From contig JACCXH010000072.1 in NCBI GenBank assembly GCA_013697245.1, forward strand, positions 1 to 57,546: a stretch of 57,546 nucleotides of DNA, in the 5' to 3' direction. Below are positions 40,502 to 49,549 of the stretch, one piece after another; the stretch's first letter is position 1; the number at the start of each line of letters is the position of its first letter. A program made the position numbers and the translations under genes. The notes under the pieces are model-generated. The model had not been told where the DNA came from, did not search any database, and saw nothing but the letters and a program-made list of their open reading frames with translations. This stretch comes from Bacteroidota bacterium. GTDB lineage: Bacteria; Bacteroidota; Bacteroidia; B-17B0; Aurantibacillaceae.

Positions 40502-41941
40502 TTACTCAACAATTAATTTTTTGAATTTAATGCCGGTTTTACTTTTTACTTCTAAAGTATACACACCACTTGTAATTTTAGAAAGATCAAGCGAAGCATA
40601 TTTATCATAAAAAGAATTCTCAAAAACAATCCGGCCGGTAATATCTATTAATGAGATTTTATAATCATCGCAATCCGTCATACTGATATTTAAAGTTTCG
40701 TTTACAGGATTTGGAAAGAAATTAAATTCAAACTCTTTTTCGTTTTCTTTTATTCCAACAAAAGAAGTATTGGTGTACCAAATTGGCGAGGTTACTATCC
40801 ACTGTCCGTCAGCTTGTTTTATTTCAGCGAAATAATAATATTCCATATTCTGTATCATCGGGCTTACATCGGTATATGTTGCGGTGTTATTATTTAAAGA
40901 TGTATAAACAACAGTAGCATAGGTTCCCGTACCATTATTTATTCCTTTCCAGATCTTAATAGAATCGGCCTGTTCGCCATCCATATCATTGTGCACCACA
41001 TTAAAAACAGGATTAGTACTGCCGGTTATGATAGAACCCATAATATTTCCATTGGTATTAAAATCAATTTTTGCATTCCAGTCATCACTTCCATAAAAGT
41101 TCATTCTTTGCATAGCAGTCGTTAAATTTGCGCGGGTTAGCGAAGGCATTAATACCACTAATCTTCCACCTGTACTTCTTCCAAAAGTGGTGTAGTGATT
41201 GTCATGATCATATCCACAACCAAGATGGTAACCTACAGATAAAAGTTTTTTGTAATACGAAAAATAATCTCCAAAAGGATAATCACTGTAATCTGTAAAA
41301 GTACTAAATGCTAAACCACTGCGTAATGGCGTTCCAACAATAGCGCTGTCATATGCTGCGTTATAGGCAGAGTAAGCCAAAGCTGTAGAAGATGTGCCGT
41401 TGGTCGTATAATCGCTAAAGCCAGGATGCGCCAGGTAACTAAATGCAGCAGAATTATTTTTTATTTTTCTGAAGATACCGTCGTAATCTGTTTTGGCATT
41501 AAAAATATCATAATTATTACCAACCACTCCCGGTACTGATGTTTCCCAACCTATTAACTGGTTAAAACCGTAAATAACGATGTGACCATTATAGGTTGAT
41601 GACACGCCCCACTCCATTCCAAACAATGCTAAGAATGTGCCATCCTGGTTAGCAGCATTGGCCATTGTAAAACCCGGCTGGTAACTTTGAACTTTAAACC
41701 CCGGATTACGAGAGCTTGAATAATGGTTGTGTTCTGAAATACCCAAAAAATCCATATGCTGACTTAGTTTTGCAAAGGCATAAGCACCTGAAGGATCGTG
41801 AACACCCGTTGAAGCAGAATCTTTATTGCCATCACTCAAGGCTGTGTGTGCGTGCAAATTACCAAAGTAATAATTATAAGTTTGTGCCGAAGCAGTAATG
41901 GTTACAAAAAAAATGATGCTAAAAAAAATGTTGGATCTCAT
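40502..41941 (-). CDS. secreted PHP-domain metallohydrolase with T9SS sorting tail
   Basis: This 479-residue protein has a signal peptide (ending about ASAQ). A PHP-type metal site follows: GNLHAHTALSDG with His30, His32 and Asp37, and SEHNHY with Glu70, His71 and His73. The body resembles CehA/McbA and DUF3604 hydrolases. The C-terminal 75 residues form a T9SS type A domain (FNFFPNPVNETLNI, DITGRIVFENS, LDLSKITSGVYTLEVKSK, GIKFKKLIVE). It is therefore an exported, surface-bound phosphoesterase or similar enzyme. TACCTTTA (41946-41953, minus) lies four bases before the ATG. Substrate unknown. Confidence 0.88.
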   Translation of the reverse strand: MRSNIFFSIIFFVTITASAQTYNYYFGNLHAHTALSDGNKDSASTGVHDPSGAYAFAKLSQHMDFLGISEHNHYSSSRNPGFKVQSYQPGFTMANAANQDGTFLALFGMEWGVSSTYNGHIVIYGFNQLIGWETSVPGVVGNNYDIFNAKTDYDGIFRKIKNNSAAFSYLAHPGFSDYTTNGTSSTALAYSAYNAAYDSAIVGTPLRSGLAFSTFTDYSDYPFGDYFSYYKKLLSVGYHLGCGYDHDNHYTTFGRSTGGRLVVLMPSLTRANLTTAMQRMNFYGSDDWNAKIDFNTNGNIMGSIITGSTNPVFNVVHNDMDGEQADSIKIWKGINNGTGTYATVVYTSLNNNTATYTDVSPMIQNMEYYYFAEIKQADGQWIVTSPIWYTNTSFVGIKENEKEFEFNFFPNPVNETLNISMTDCDDYKISLIDITGRIVFENSFYDKYASLDLSKITSGVYTLEVKSKTGIKFKKLIVE

Positions 41942-42065
41942 GTAATAAAGGTAGTAAATTAAATGTTGTTGATTTTACTAATAGTCTACATTTAACAATT
42001 ACTTTATGCGATTTTTAAAGCTTTTTTTAAGTACTTTTAAGTATAATTAATCTACATCGATTTTA

Positions 42066-43637
42066 ATGAGAAAAATAATCCTATTAATCTTTCTTTTTTT
42101 GAAAGGTTTTATATTTGCACAATTTCCTAATGTATTGATAAGTACATTAAATCAACCCGAAGAAGTTGCTATTGCTATCAATCCAAAAAACACCAACCAG
42201 ATCGTAGCGGGTTCTAATTTAAAAAATGCTTATAGAAGTAATGATGGCGGTGTTACCTGGAGTTACCAGCTATTGGCCTGCAACGCTTATGATGTTTATG
42301 GCGACCCTGTAATGATATGGGATACAGCCAATGCCTGTTATTATATCCATCTATCAAATCCAAACTCTGCCATTACACCCGGTGGTACCTGGGTTGACAG
42401 GATAGTGATACAAAAATCGGGTGATTTTGGACAAACTTATACTACTTGCGTTGGTGTGGGAAAGAATGGCTCCAAAGTTCAGGATAAAGCCTGGCCGGTA
42501 ATTAACCCTTACAATAACGAAATGCATATTACCTGGACTCAGTTTGATAATTACGGTAGCGCTTCACCACTTGACAGTTCAATTATTTTGTATTCAAAAT
42601 CAAGTGATGGTGGAAATACTTTTACTACACCAAAACGTATCTCAAAATTTCCGGGCAATTGTATCGATTCAGATTCAACCGTTGAAGGTGCTGTTCCGGC
42701 GGTTGGTCCGCTAGGTGAAATTTATGTTGGATGGGTTGGCGCCAATGGATTAATGTTTCAAAAATCAACAGATGGTGGTAACACCTGGCTTGCAACAGAA
42801 CAATTTATAAATACATTTCCGGGAGGTTGGGATTATGGCATTAATGGTTTGTACCGTTGTAACGGATTGCCGTTTACATTTTGTGACTTAAGCAACTCGC
42901 CATATCACGGCACGATCTATATAAACTGGAGCGATCAGGCTAACGGTTTAAATGATGGCGATATTTGGATCATAAAATCAACCAATGGCGGAGCCACGTG
43001 GAGCGCGCCTTTTAGAGTAAATGATGATGTACCGGGCAAACAACAATTTATGAGCGCTATGACCATTGACCAGGCTACAGGTTATCTTTACATTCTTTTT
43101 TACGACAGAAGAAACTATGCCTCGGGAAATAATACAGATGTATACATGGCTGTATCAACAAATGGCGGAACAAGTTTTACAAATTATAAAGTTAATGCCA
43201 ATGCATTTTCACCAAACGCGGGTTATTTTTTTGGTGATTACATAGGTATTTCTGCGCATAATAATGTGGTAAGGCCTATTTGGATGCAAATGACCAATAA
43301 CGGGGCTTTAAGCGTTTATACAGCTTTGGTAAATCCGCTTACTTTAGGTATTGAAGATAAAAAGAAAGATAATCTAAACGCAATAAATGTGGCACCAAAT
43401 CCTTTTAAAACAGAGACAACAATTGAGTTTTCTTTGCTAAAAGAAGCGAAATTAACCATTCAATTAGTGGATAACGTTGGTAGAATAATTAAAGAGTTAG
43501 TGACCGAAAAAAATTATTTTATTGGAAAAAATAAAATTACAATTAACGCAACCGAAAATAATTTAAAACCCGGAATTTATTATGTAGCTTTTTATGATGG
43601 CGAGAAAAGTAAATTCACGAAGATAGTGATGGAGTAA
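42066..43637 (+). CDS. secreted sialidase-like Asp-box propeller with T9SS tail
   Basis: This 523-residue protein has a signal peptide (MRKIILLIFLFLKGFIFAQ). A beta-propeller follows with Asp-box repeats SNDGGVTW, SSDGGNTF, STDGGNTW, STNGGATW and STNGGTSF. A C-terminal T9SS type A domain (NVAPNPFKTETTIEF, DNVGRIIKEL, LKPGIYYVAFYDGEKSK) ends the protein. The fold is that of exo-alpha-sialidases and BNR proteins, but the arginine triad cannot be verified by eye, so a glycosidase role is not claimed. It is likely surface-displayed. It lies back-to-back with the PHP hydrolase, about 125 bases between starts. Confidence 0.88.
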   Translation: MRKIILLIFLFLKGFIFAQFPNVLISTLNQPEEVAIAINPKNTNQIVAGSNLKNAYRSNDGGVTWSYQLLACNAYDVYGDPVMIWDTANACYYIHLSNPNSAITPGGTWVDRIVIQKSGDFGQTYTTCVGVGKNGSKVQDKAWPVINPYNNEMHITWTQFDNYGSASPLDSSIILYSKSSDGGNTFTTPKRISKFPGNCIDSDSTVEGAVPAVGPLGEIYVGWVGANGLMFQKSTDGGNTWLATEQFINTFPGGWDYGINGLYRCNGLPFTFCDLSNSPYHGTIYINWSDQANGLNDGDIWIIKSTNGGATWSAPFRVNDDVPGKQQFMSAMTIDQATGYLYILFYDRRNYASGNNTDVYMAVSTNGGTSFTNYKVNANAFSPNAGYFFGDYIGISAHNNVVRPIWMQMTNNGALSVYTALVNPLTLGIEDKKKDNLNAINVAPNPFKTETTIEFSLLKEAKLTIQLVDNVGRIIKELVTEKNYFIGKNKITINATENNLKPGIYYVAFYDGEKSKFTKIVME

Positions 43638-43643
43638 ATATTG

Positions 43644-44111
43644 TTATTGAGCCCTTCTAGCTTCATCAATCAGCACCTTATATGCCTTCGGCCTATAGTC
43701 AAACAAAATATAATCTTTACCTGAAATGTTGTAATCGCCAATAGGAGAATCTGCTAATTGTATTTTTGAAACGCATATTTGATATATTGCCAACGAAGGC
43801 GATGTTATCTCATCAATTTTTATAAATATAGTAGATCGTTGCATACTAATCAAACTCACTTGCCTAATTTGATGAAAGTAGATTTGTTTTTTTCTAACTA
43901 ATCCTTTTTGAACAATAGAATTTTCTGTAAGGTGAATTTTTGTCAACGAGTTATAAAGTAAAATAAACATTAGGTCCAATACGTAAACTACAAGCATAAA
44001 TGTTTCTCCAGTACTAATGTAAGCGATAGTAAAAACAATTGTAAATAGCAAGAAGCCCAATCCCATAGTAATATATGGAAGTGTAAATAAATTTGTTTTA
44101 GAAAATGTCAT
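43644..44111 (-). CDS. small membrane protein with PH-like C-terminal domain
   Basis: This 155-residue protein has two transmembrane helices near the N-terminus (about 10-30 and 34-52). A beta-rich cytoplasmic region follows (ENSIVQKGLVRKKQIYFHQI, RQVSLISMQRSTIFIKIDE), resembling bacterial PH-like (bPH) membrane proteins. No catalytic motif. It converges on the Asp-box gene with a 6-base gap and is divergent from the hipBA operators. Function unknown. Confidence 0.68.
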   Translation of the reverse strand: MTFSKTNLFTLPYITMGLGFLLFTIVFTIAYISTGETFMLVVYVLDLMFILLYNSLTKIHLTENSIVQKGLVRKKQIYFHQIRQVSLISMQRSTIFIKIDEITSPSLAIYQICVSKIQLADSPIGDYNISGKDYILFDYRPKAYKVLIDEARRAQ

Positions 44112-44236
44112 ACTACTTTTAGCTTGGAAAAAAAATAAATTTGAACTCTATTTAAATTCTAATATAAATATACACCTTTTCCGCTTTTTCTAAATGCAAA
44201 CCTCCGGTATACTTGTATTACCAAATAAACAAAATA

Positions 44237-44254
44237 TGTAGTACAAACACTACA
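44237..44254. promoter_or_regulatory. hipBA operator 1: TGTAGT-N6-ACTACA
   Basis: Perfect dyad TGTAGT acaaac ACTACA, the first of three identical-arm dyads upstream of hipB. Its right arm continues as ACTACATTAATG, shared with operator 3. Confidence 0.8.
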
Positions 44255-44277
44255 TTAATGCTAGAAATTGGTGTTAA

Positions 44278-44295
44278 TGTAGTGAATTAACTACA
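44278..44295. promoter_or_regulatory. hipBA operator 2: TGTAGT-N6-ACTACA
   Basis: Perfect dyad TGTAGT gaatta ACTACA, 41 bases after operator 1. The symmetry extends by two bases to AATGTAGT/ACTACATT (44276-44297). Confidence 0.8.
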
Positions 44296-44322
44296 TTTTT
44301 TTATTTGTATTAATATATTACG

Positions 44323-44330
44323 TATATTTG
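44323..44330 (+). promoter_or_regulatory. -7 box of hipBA
   Basis: TATATTTG matches TAnnTTTG exactly and overlaps the first two bases of operator 3. A TTTG at 44304-44307 is 15 bases upstream, shorter than usual. Repressor bound at operator 3 would cover this box. Confidence 0.65.
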
Positions 44331-44346
44331 TAGTTAAAATACTACA
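44329..44346. promoter_or_regulatory. hipBA operator 3: TGTAGT-N6-ACTACA
   Basis: Perfect dyad TGTAGT taaaat ACTACA, 51 bases after operator 2 and overlapping the -7 box. The three dyads lie 41 and 51 bases apart, close to whole turns of the helix, so bound proteins would sit on one face. Confidence 0.8.
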
Positions 44347-44368
44347 TTAATGTTAAAAAAAATCTATA

Positions 44369-44749
44369 ATGTTAGAAAAAGACTACAAAAAAGACTGGTA
44401 TAGCATGAGTGAGCCTGCCATACTGAGAGAACTTGCTTCTTTTGTAAAAGAAACCAGGCTAAAGAAAAATTATACGCAACACGATCTTGCTGTTAAAGCC
44501 GGTGTGCACCGCGTTACTTTAAGTGAATTTGAGCAAGGCATGCGAAGCATTTCTATCGGCACGTTTATAGAATTATTAAGAGGCCTGGAAGAACTGGAGC
44601 TATTAGATGTTTTTAAACTAACAACAGATATCAGTCCTTTACAAATGGCAAAACTGGAAGCGCAAAAACGTAAACGTGCTTCGGCAACAAAAAAGATAAA
44701 AAAGATCGTTCGTAAAACTTTAGCAACAAGAGCAAAAAAGAAAAAATAA
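44369..44749 (+). CDS. hipB: HipB-like antitoxin and repressor
   Basis: This 126-residue protein has an N-terminal Lys/Tyr/Asp-rich stretch and an XRE-type HTH (about 22-80: FVKETRLKKNYTQHDLAVKA, GVHRVTLSEFEQGMRSISIG). The C-terminal part reads LEAQKRKRASATKKIKKIVR... and ends in a run of Lys/Arg, much more basic than E. coli HipB. As in other hipBA loci it should bind the three operators upstream, repress the operon and neutralise HipA. The ATG at 44369 is the first usable start; an ATG at 44350 leads to an immediate stop. It overlaps hipA by one base. Confidence 0.9.
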   Translation: MLEKDYKKDWYSMSEPAILRELASFVKETRLKKNYTQHDLAVKAGVHRVTLSEFEQGMRSISIGTFIELLRGLEELELLDVFKLTTDISPLQMAKLEAQKRKRASATKKIKKIVRKTLATRAKKKK

Positions 44750-46053
44750 TGGCAAACTTAACAGCAACCGTAAAATTGTGGGGCGAATTTGTTGGCGTGG
44801 TATTTTGGGATGAAGAAAAAGAACTAGGCTCGTTTCAGTATAACCCAAAATTTATAAAAACCAATTGGGAAGTGGCGCCGTTGATGATGCCCTTACCAAA
44901 GTCAGTTAAAAAAGATAATCCTGTTTTTAAATTTGAACGCTTAAACAGGGAAACCTTTTATAGATTACCGGGCATGCTCGCTGATGCTTTACCTGATAAG
45001 TATGGTACTACTTTGATAGATGCCTGGCTTGCCTCGCAAGGAAGAACAGCCCAAAGCATGAATCCTGTGGAGCGCTTGTGTTATATGGGAAACCGCGGCA
45101 TGGGCGCACTTGAATTTGAACCGGCAACACATAAAACTAAAGAAAGCGCTGTTAGTGTAGAAATAAAAAGTTTAGTAGAAATGGCCCAACAAATTATAGG
45201 TTCAAGAAAAAAGTTTTCAGTAAACTTAAAAAATGATGTAAAAAAAAGTTTAGAAGATATTATAAGAGTTGGCACGTCGGCAGGTGGTGCAAGGGCAAAA
45301 GCGATCATTGCCTACAATGAAAAAACAGGGGAAGTGCGTTCGGGGCAGGTAGCGGCGCCAAAAGGATTTAATCACTGGCTGTTAAAGTTTGATGGCGTGA
45401 GTGACAGGGCACTTGGCGATCCGGCAGGATACGGAAGGATCGAATTAGCCTATTATTATATGGCATTAGATTGTGGTATTAAAATAAGCGAATCACGATT
45501 ATTAGAGGAAAATGGCCGTGCACATTTTATGACAAAGCGATTTGACCGCATCAAAGGAAAAGAAAAACTGCACGTACAATCTTTATGTGGTATTCGTCAT
45601 TTTGATTTTGCGCAGGTAGGCACCTATTCCTACGAGCAGGTATTTGAAACCATTCGTTCGTTGCGATTGCCCGCCGGGGCAAAGGAACAATTATACATAC
45701 GTATGGTGTTTAATGTAATTGCCAGGAACCTTGATGATCACACGAAAAACTTTTCATTCTTAATGAATAAAAAAGGAGAATGGCAACTTGCACCCGCGTA
45801 TGATCTTACCTATTCATATAATCCCGAGAGCAAATGGGTAAGCCAACATAATTTATCTATTAATGGAAAAACCAAAGATATTACTAAAGAAGATCTTTTA
45901 CGCGTTGGCCATGAAATGAATGTAAAAAAAGCAAAAGCTATTATAGAAAAAGTACAAAGCGTTATAAAAAAATGGGCACAGTACGCAAAAAAAACCGGGG
46001 TTAAAGCAGATCAAATAAAAGCTATTGATAAAACGCTTTTGACCAAGATTTAG
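44749..46053 (+). CDS. hipA: HipA-family serine/threonine kinase toxin
   Basis: This 434-residue protein has the N-terminal HipA domain (VKLWGEFVGVVFWDEEKE, MMPLPKS) and the kinase-like C-terminal domain: GTSAGGARAKAIIAY (nucleotide loop), LLKFDGVSD, the catalytic RNLDDHTKNFSFLMN with Asp329/Asp330, and PAYDLTYS with Asp352 as metal ligand. E. coli HipA phosphorylates glutamyl-tRNA synthetase and causes dormancy. All key residues are present, so the toxin should be active. The gene overlaps hipB by one base (TAATG), the usual antitoxin-first order. Target unknown. Confidence 0.93.
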   Translation: MANLTATVKLWGEFVGVVFWDEEKELGSFQYNPKFIKTNWEVAPLMMPLPKSVKKDNPVFKFERLNRETFYRLPGMLADALPDKYGTTLIDAWLASQGRTAQSMNPVERLCYMGNRGMGALEFEPATHKTKESAVSVEIKSLVEMAQQIIGSRKKFSVNLKNDVKKSLEDIIRVGTSAGGARAKAIIAYNEKTGEVRSGQVAAPKGFNHWLLKFDGVSDRALGDPAGYGRIELAYYYMALDCGIKISESRLLEENGRAHFMTKRFDRIKGKEKLHVQSLCGIRHFDFAQVGTYSYEQVFETIRSLRLPAGAKEQLYIRMVFNVIARNLDDHTKNFSFLMNKKGEWQLAPAYDLTYSYNPESKWVSQHNLSINGKTKDITKEDLLRVGHEMNVKKAKAIIEKVQSVIKKWAQYAKKTGVKADQIKAIDKTLLTKI

Positions 46054-46105
46054 CCGCCAGAGCTTAGCAGAATATTATTAGACGCACTAACGTTATGCGA
46101 AAAAA

Positions 46106-46585
46106 TTATTTTTTATAGATCAAAGCAACAGCATAAGCATTCACACCTTCGCCTTTACCAACATAACCTAGTTTTTCGTTGGTAGTTGCTTTTATAGAAA
46201 TTTCGTTTGGGGTTACTTCGCAAATGGGTGCTAAAATTTGCTGCATTTTTTTTATGTGCGGGTTTATTTTAGGATCTTCCAAACTCACAGTTGCATCAAT
46301 ATTGCCGACATAATAATTATTTTCTTTTAATAATTTAATCACTTCCGTCAATAATAACTTACTATCAGCACCTTTATATTTTGGATCAGTGTTCGGGAAG
46401 TGAAAACCAATATCGCGTAAATTTGCTGCGCCCAATAAGGCATCGCAAATAGCATGTAATAACACATCGGCATCGCTATGACCCACGCAGCCTTTATTAA
46501 ACTCAAGTTTAATGCCCCCTAACCAAAGCTCTCTGCCTTCGCCTAAAGGATGTACATCATAACCAAAACCTACGCGTATATTCAT
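46106..46585 (-). CDS. ispF: 2-C-methyl-D-erythritol 2,4-cyclodiphosphate synthase
   Basis: Fifth enzyme of the MEP isoprenoid pathway; forms the cyclic diphosphate. The 159-residue protein has metal ligands in GFGYDVHPL (Asp10, His12) and His44 in GHSDADVLLHAI, and the family blocks DIGFHFPNTDPKYKG, ATVSLEDPKI and ATTNEKLGYVGKGEG. Length is normal. It is the last gene of the hemL-pgk-lipoprotein-lipoprotein-ispF operon, 4 bases after the second lipoprotein gene. Confidence 0.96.
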   Translation of the reverse strand: MNIRVGFGYDVHPLGEGRELWLGGIKLEFNKGCVGHSDADVLLHAICDALLGAANLRDIGFHFPNTDPKYKGADSKLLLTEVIKLLKENNYYVGNIDATVSLEDPKINPHIKKMQQILAPICEVTPNEISIKATTNEKLGYVGKGEGVNAYAVALIYKK

Positions 46586-46589
46586 ATTA

Positions 46590-46799
46590 TTAATTTATGG
46601 TGAATGTTATAAAATTACCACTTGAGATCATACTTACATTGTTAGCACAAATTTCCTTCGCTTTTTTCTTTGATGCTGAAACTGTTCCTACCTTTATAAC
46701 CTGTCCCTTATCAGTTGTACAATTACAATCATAAGTTTTATGGCAACCAAACAGCGTAATTAAAACTAAAACAAAACAAGTTACTAAAAGTACTTTCAT
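46590..46799 (-). CDS. small Cys-containing lipoprotein, copy 2
   Basis: This 69-residue protein has a lipoprotein signal (TLFGC). The mature part starts CHKTYDCNCTTDKGQ and contains KKAKEIC, so four cysteines follow signal cleavage. It resembles the preceding gene product (CKKTYICECKN, QAKKYC) and is probably its paralogue. The two genes abut without a gap. Its function and its place between pgk and ispF are unexplained. Confidence 0.72.
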   Translation of the reverse strand: MKVLLVTCFVLVLITLFGCHKTYDCNCTTDKGQVIKVGTVSASKKKAKEICANNVSMISSGNFITFTIN

Positions 46800-46997
46800 T
46801 TACTGTTGTATGTTGCATTTGGTATCGCCACTGGAAAGATCCTGACAATATTTTTTTGCCTGGTTGCGAGTACCTTCTTTTTCTCCTGCTACATAAGTTG
46901 TATTTGAATTTTTACATTCGCATATATATGTTTTTTTGCAGGAAAATAATCCGCAGGCTAAAAAAATCAAAACATAAAAAATTGTTCTCATACTCAT
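46800..46997 (-). CDS. small Cys-containing lipoprotein, copy 1
   Basis: This 65-residue protein has a lipoprotein signal (GLFSC). The mature part starts CKKTYICECKNSNTTYVAG, with QAKKYCQDL and a final TKCNIQQ. It shares CxKTYxCxC and AKxxC with the next gene product, which argues for tandem duplication. It begins 16 bases after the pgk stop; M3 at 46991 is an alternative start. Confidence 0.72.
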   Translation of the reverse strand: MSMRTIFYVLIFLACGLFSCKKTYICECKNSNTTYVAGEKEGTRNQAKKYCQDLSSGDTKCNIQQ

Positions 46998-47013
46998 TTG
47001 TATTTAATTTGCA

Positions 47014-48207
47014 TTAAGCTTTAATTGCCTCTACTCCCGGCAATGTACCTTGTTCAATATACTCTAACAATGCGCCACCGCCGGTGCTTACATAACTTAC
47101 TTTATCGGCTAAATTATATTTATTAATGGCCGCAACACTATCTCCTCCACCAATTAACGAATAAGCACCGTTCTTTGTCGCCTCAACAATATCAAATGCT
47201 GCCTGTTTGGTACCATTTTCAAAACTACTCATTTCAAAAACACCCATTGGGCCGTTCCATAAAATCGTTTTTGAGTTCTTAATTATCTCACCAAACATTT
47301 TTACGGACTTAGGTCCAACATCCAATCCCATCCAGCCATCCGGTATCTTATCAATATCTACTTCTTTTTTATTGGCATCGTTTGCAAAATTATCGGCAAT
47401 AATGGCATCAACCGGTATACATAAATTTACACCTTTTGCTTTTGCTTTACTAATTAATTCTTTGGCAATTTCCAAACGGTCGTCTTCACAAAGCGACTTA
47501 CCAATTTGTCCGCCCATTGCTTTAACAAAAGTAAAGGCCATACCACCGCCAATTAAAATGTTATTAGCCTTACTCATTAACTGTTCTATAATTAAAATTT
47601 TATCGCTCACTTTTGCACCACCAACTATTGCGGTAAAAGGTTTTTGAGCTTGATTTAAAACTTTATCAATACTTGCTACTTCACCGGCCATTACAAAACC
47701 AAAACATTTTGCTTCGGGCTTAAAATATTTTGCAATTACAGCGGTTGAAGCATGCGCGCGGTGCGCAGTACCAAATGCATCGTTCACATAAATATCGCCA
47801 TGCTTACTTAATTTTTCAGCAAATTTTTCATTGCCTTTTTCCTCTTCTTTGTAAAAACGTAAATTCTCTAATAATAAAATCTCTCCGCTTTTTAAAGCTG
47901 CCGATTGGTGAAATGCATTTTCGCTGATGCAATCATCCGCAAATAAAACGGACGTTCCTAATTGTTTACTTAATTCTGAAACAATATGTTTTAATGAATA
48001 TTTGTTAGTTGGCCCTTCTTTGGGGCGGCCTAAATGACTCATTAAAACAAGACTCCCGCCATCTTTTAAGATCTTTTTTAAAGTTGGAACGGCGGCGCGG
48101 ATACGCGTGGCATCAGTCACTTCAAATTTATCGTTTAGAGGTACATTAAAATCAACGCGAACAACTGCACGCTTGTTTGAGAAATTTATAGAGTCAACAG
48201 TTTTCAT
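47014..48207 (-). CDS. pgk: phosphoglycerate kinase
   Basis: Glycolytic enzyme making ATP from 1,3-bisphosphoglycerate. The 397-residue protein has the substrate loops VDFNVPL and [28 protein letters not shown] and the C-terminal nucleotide region [10 protein letters not shown] and GGGDSVAAI. Length is normal. It lies 15 bases after hemL and 16 bases before a small lipoprotein gene, so it is the second gene of a five-gene leftward operon. A TAnnTTAA-like sequence upstream is not a convincing promoter, so transcription likely comes from hemL. Confidence 0.97.
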   Translation of the reverse strand: MKTVDSINFSNKRAVVRVDFNVPLNDKFEVTDATRIRAAVPTLKKILKDGGSLVLMSHLGRPKEGPTNKYSLKHIVSELSKQLGTSVLFADDCISENAFHQSAALKSGEILLLENLRFYKEEEKGNEKFAEKLSKHGDIYVNDAFGTAHRAHASTAVIAKYFKPEAKCFGFVMAGEVASIDKVLNQAQKPFTAIVGGAKVSDKILIIEQLMSKANNILIGGGMAFTFVKAMGGQIGKSLCEDDRLEIAKELISKAKAKGVNLCIPVDAIIADNFANDANKKEVDIDKIPDGWMGLDVGPKSVKMFGEIIKNSKTILWNGPMGVFEMSSFENGTKQAAFDIVEATKNGAYSLIGGGDSVAAINKYNLADKVSYVSTGGGALLEYIEQGTLPGVEAIKA

Positions 48208-48222
48208 ATATTTAAGATAAAT

Positions 48223-49506
48223 TTAAACTAATTTTTTTAAACTTTTTCCAAATGCGCTAATTGTTTTATCAAGATCTTCGGTTGTGTGTGCTTGGCTTAC
48301 AAAACCAACTTCATAGCCACTCGGGCCGAGGTACACGCCGTTTTCAAGCAAAGCATGATAAAGTGTTTTAAAATGACTCATACTGTTGGCGTCAATTTCA
48401 TCGGCATTATTAATAGTTTCTTTTTCGGTAAAAGCTATCCAGAAAATAGAACCTAAATGAAATAGCTTAAATAATTTAAATGGATTTATTTGATTGATAC
48501 CATCTACCAAATACTTTGTTTTTATTTCAAGGTCCTTATAAAAATTTGGCGCCAAACATTCTGTTAGCTGTGCAATACCTGCACTCATAGCAACCGGATT
48601 TCCGCTAAGTGTTCCGGCCTGGTAAACCGCGCCTTCAGGCGAGATGTTACTCATAATTTCCTTACTCGCACCATAAGCGCCAACAGGAAAACCGCCACCA
48701 ATTATTTTTCCGTAAGTAATAATATCGGGTTGAATATTATACATACCGGCCACACCACAAAAACCCATTCTAAAACCGCTAATAACCTCATCAAAAATTA
48801 AAAGGGTTTTATTTGCGCTGCAGATCTCGCGTAAAAATTCTAAAAATTCTTTTCCTTGTAAAAGCAGGCCGTTATTGGCCGGTACAGGTTCTATAATAAT
48901 GCAGGCAATTTCGTTCTTAAATTTTTCGAAGGCTTCTTTTACGGCTTCTTTATTGTGTAAAGGCACAACAATTGTTTCGTTTACAAAACTTTCGGGCACA
49001 CCGGCACTGCTGGAGTTACCAAAGGTTACTAAACCACTGCCCGCTTTTACCAAGAGCGAATCTACATGTCCATGGTAACAACCCTCGAACTTTAAAATTT
49101 TATTACGCTTTGTAAAGCCACGTGCCAGGCGAATTGCGCTCATTACTGCTTCTGTACCACTGCTTACAAAACGGATCTTTTGTATAAATTTATTGTTTGA
49201 TAAAATTAATTCTGCCAATTCATTCTCTAATTTTGTTGGTGCACCAAAGGAAGTACCATTGCGCATGGTCTTATCCACTGCATTTAAAACTTTATCGTTG
49301 GCATGGCCTAAGATAAGAGGTCCCCAACTGCAGCAATAATCAATATATTCATTACCATCCGCATCCCAAATATGAGAACCTTTTCCCTTTTCAATAAAAA
49401 GAGGGTCTCCTCCAACGCTTCTAAATGCACGAACCGGCGAATTAACTCCGCCCGGAAAATAATTTTTTGCCTTGTCAAAAAGCTCGGCAGACTTAGCTGT
49501 TTTCAT
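48223..49506 (-). CDS. hemL: glutamate-1-semialdehyde 2,1-aminomutase
   Basis: PLP enzyme making 5-aminolevulinate from glutamate-1-semialdehyde (C5 route to heme). The 427-residue protein has the aminotransferase III fold: FPGGVNSPVRAFRSVGGDP, RFVSSGTEAVMSAIRLAR, FDEVISGFR (PLP Asp) and TYGKIIGGGFPVGAYG with the PLP lysine. The ATG at 49506 gives MKTAKSAELFDKAKNYFPGG, the normal start; the frame continues to 49572 without resemblance. A TATTTTTG box lies 13 bases before the ATG. It leads the hemL-pgk-lipoproteins-ispF operon. Confidence 0.96.
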   Translation of the reverse strand: MKTAKSAELFDKAKNYFPGGVNSPVRAFRSVGGDPLFIEKGKGSHIWDADGNEYIDYCCSWGPLILGHANDKVLNAVDKTMRNGTSFGAPTKLENELAELILSNNKFIQKIRFVSSGTEAVMSAIRLARGFTKRNKILKFEGCYHGHVDSLLVKAGSGLVTFGNSSSAGVPESFVNETIVVPLHNKEAVKEAFEKFKNEIACIIIEPVPANNGLLLQGKEFLEFLREICSANKTLLIFDEVISGFRMGFCGVAGMYNIQPDIITYGKIIGGGFPVGAYGASKEIMSNISPEGAVYQAGTLSGNPVAMSAGIAQLTECLAPNFYKDLEIKTKYLVDGINQINPFKLFKLFHLGSIFWIAFTEKETINNADEIDANSMSHFKTLYHALLENGVYLGPSGYEVGFVSQAHTTEDLDKTISAFGKSLKKLV

Positions 49507-49519
49507 AGAAAAATTTTTG

Positions 49520-49527
49520 CAAAAATA
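49520..49527 (-). promoter_or_regulatory. -7 box of the hemL operon
   Basis: TATTTTTG on the minus strand matches TAnnTTTG and lies 13 bases before the hemL ATG. No clear TTG at the -33 distance. Confidence 0.45.
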
Positions 49528-49549
49528 GCGAAATAAACTAAAGAAATTA

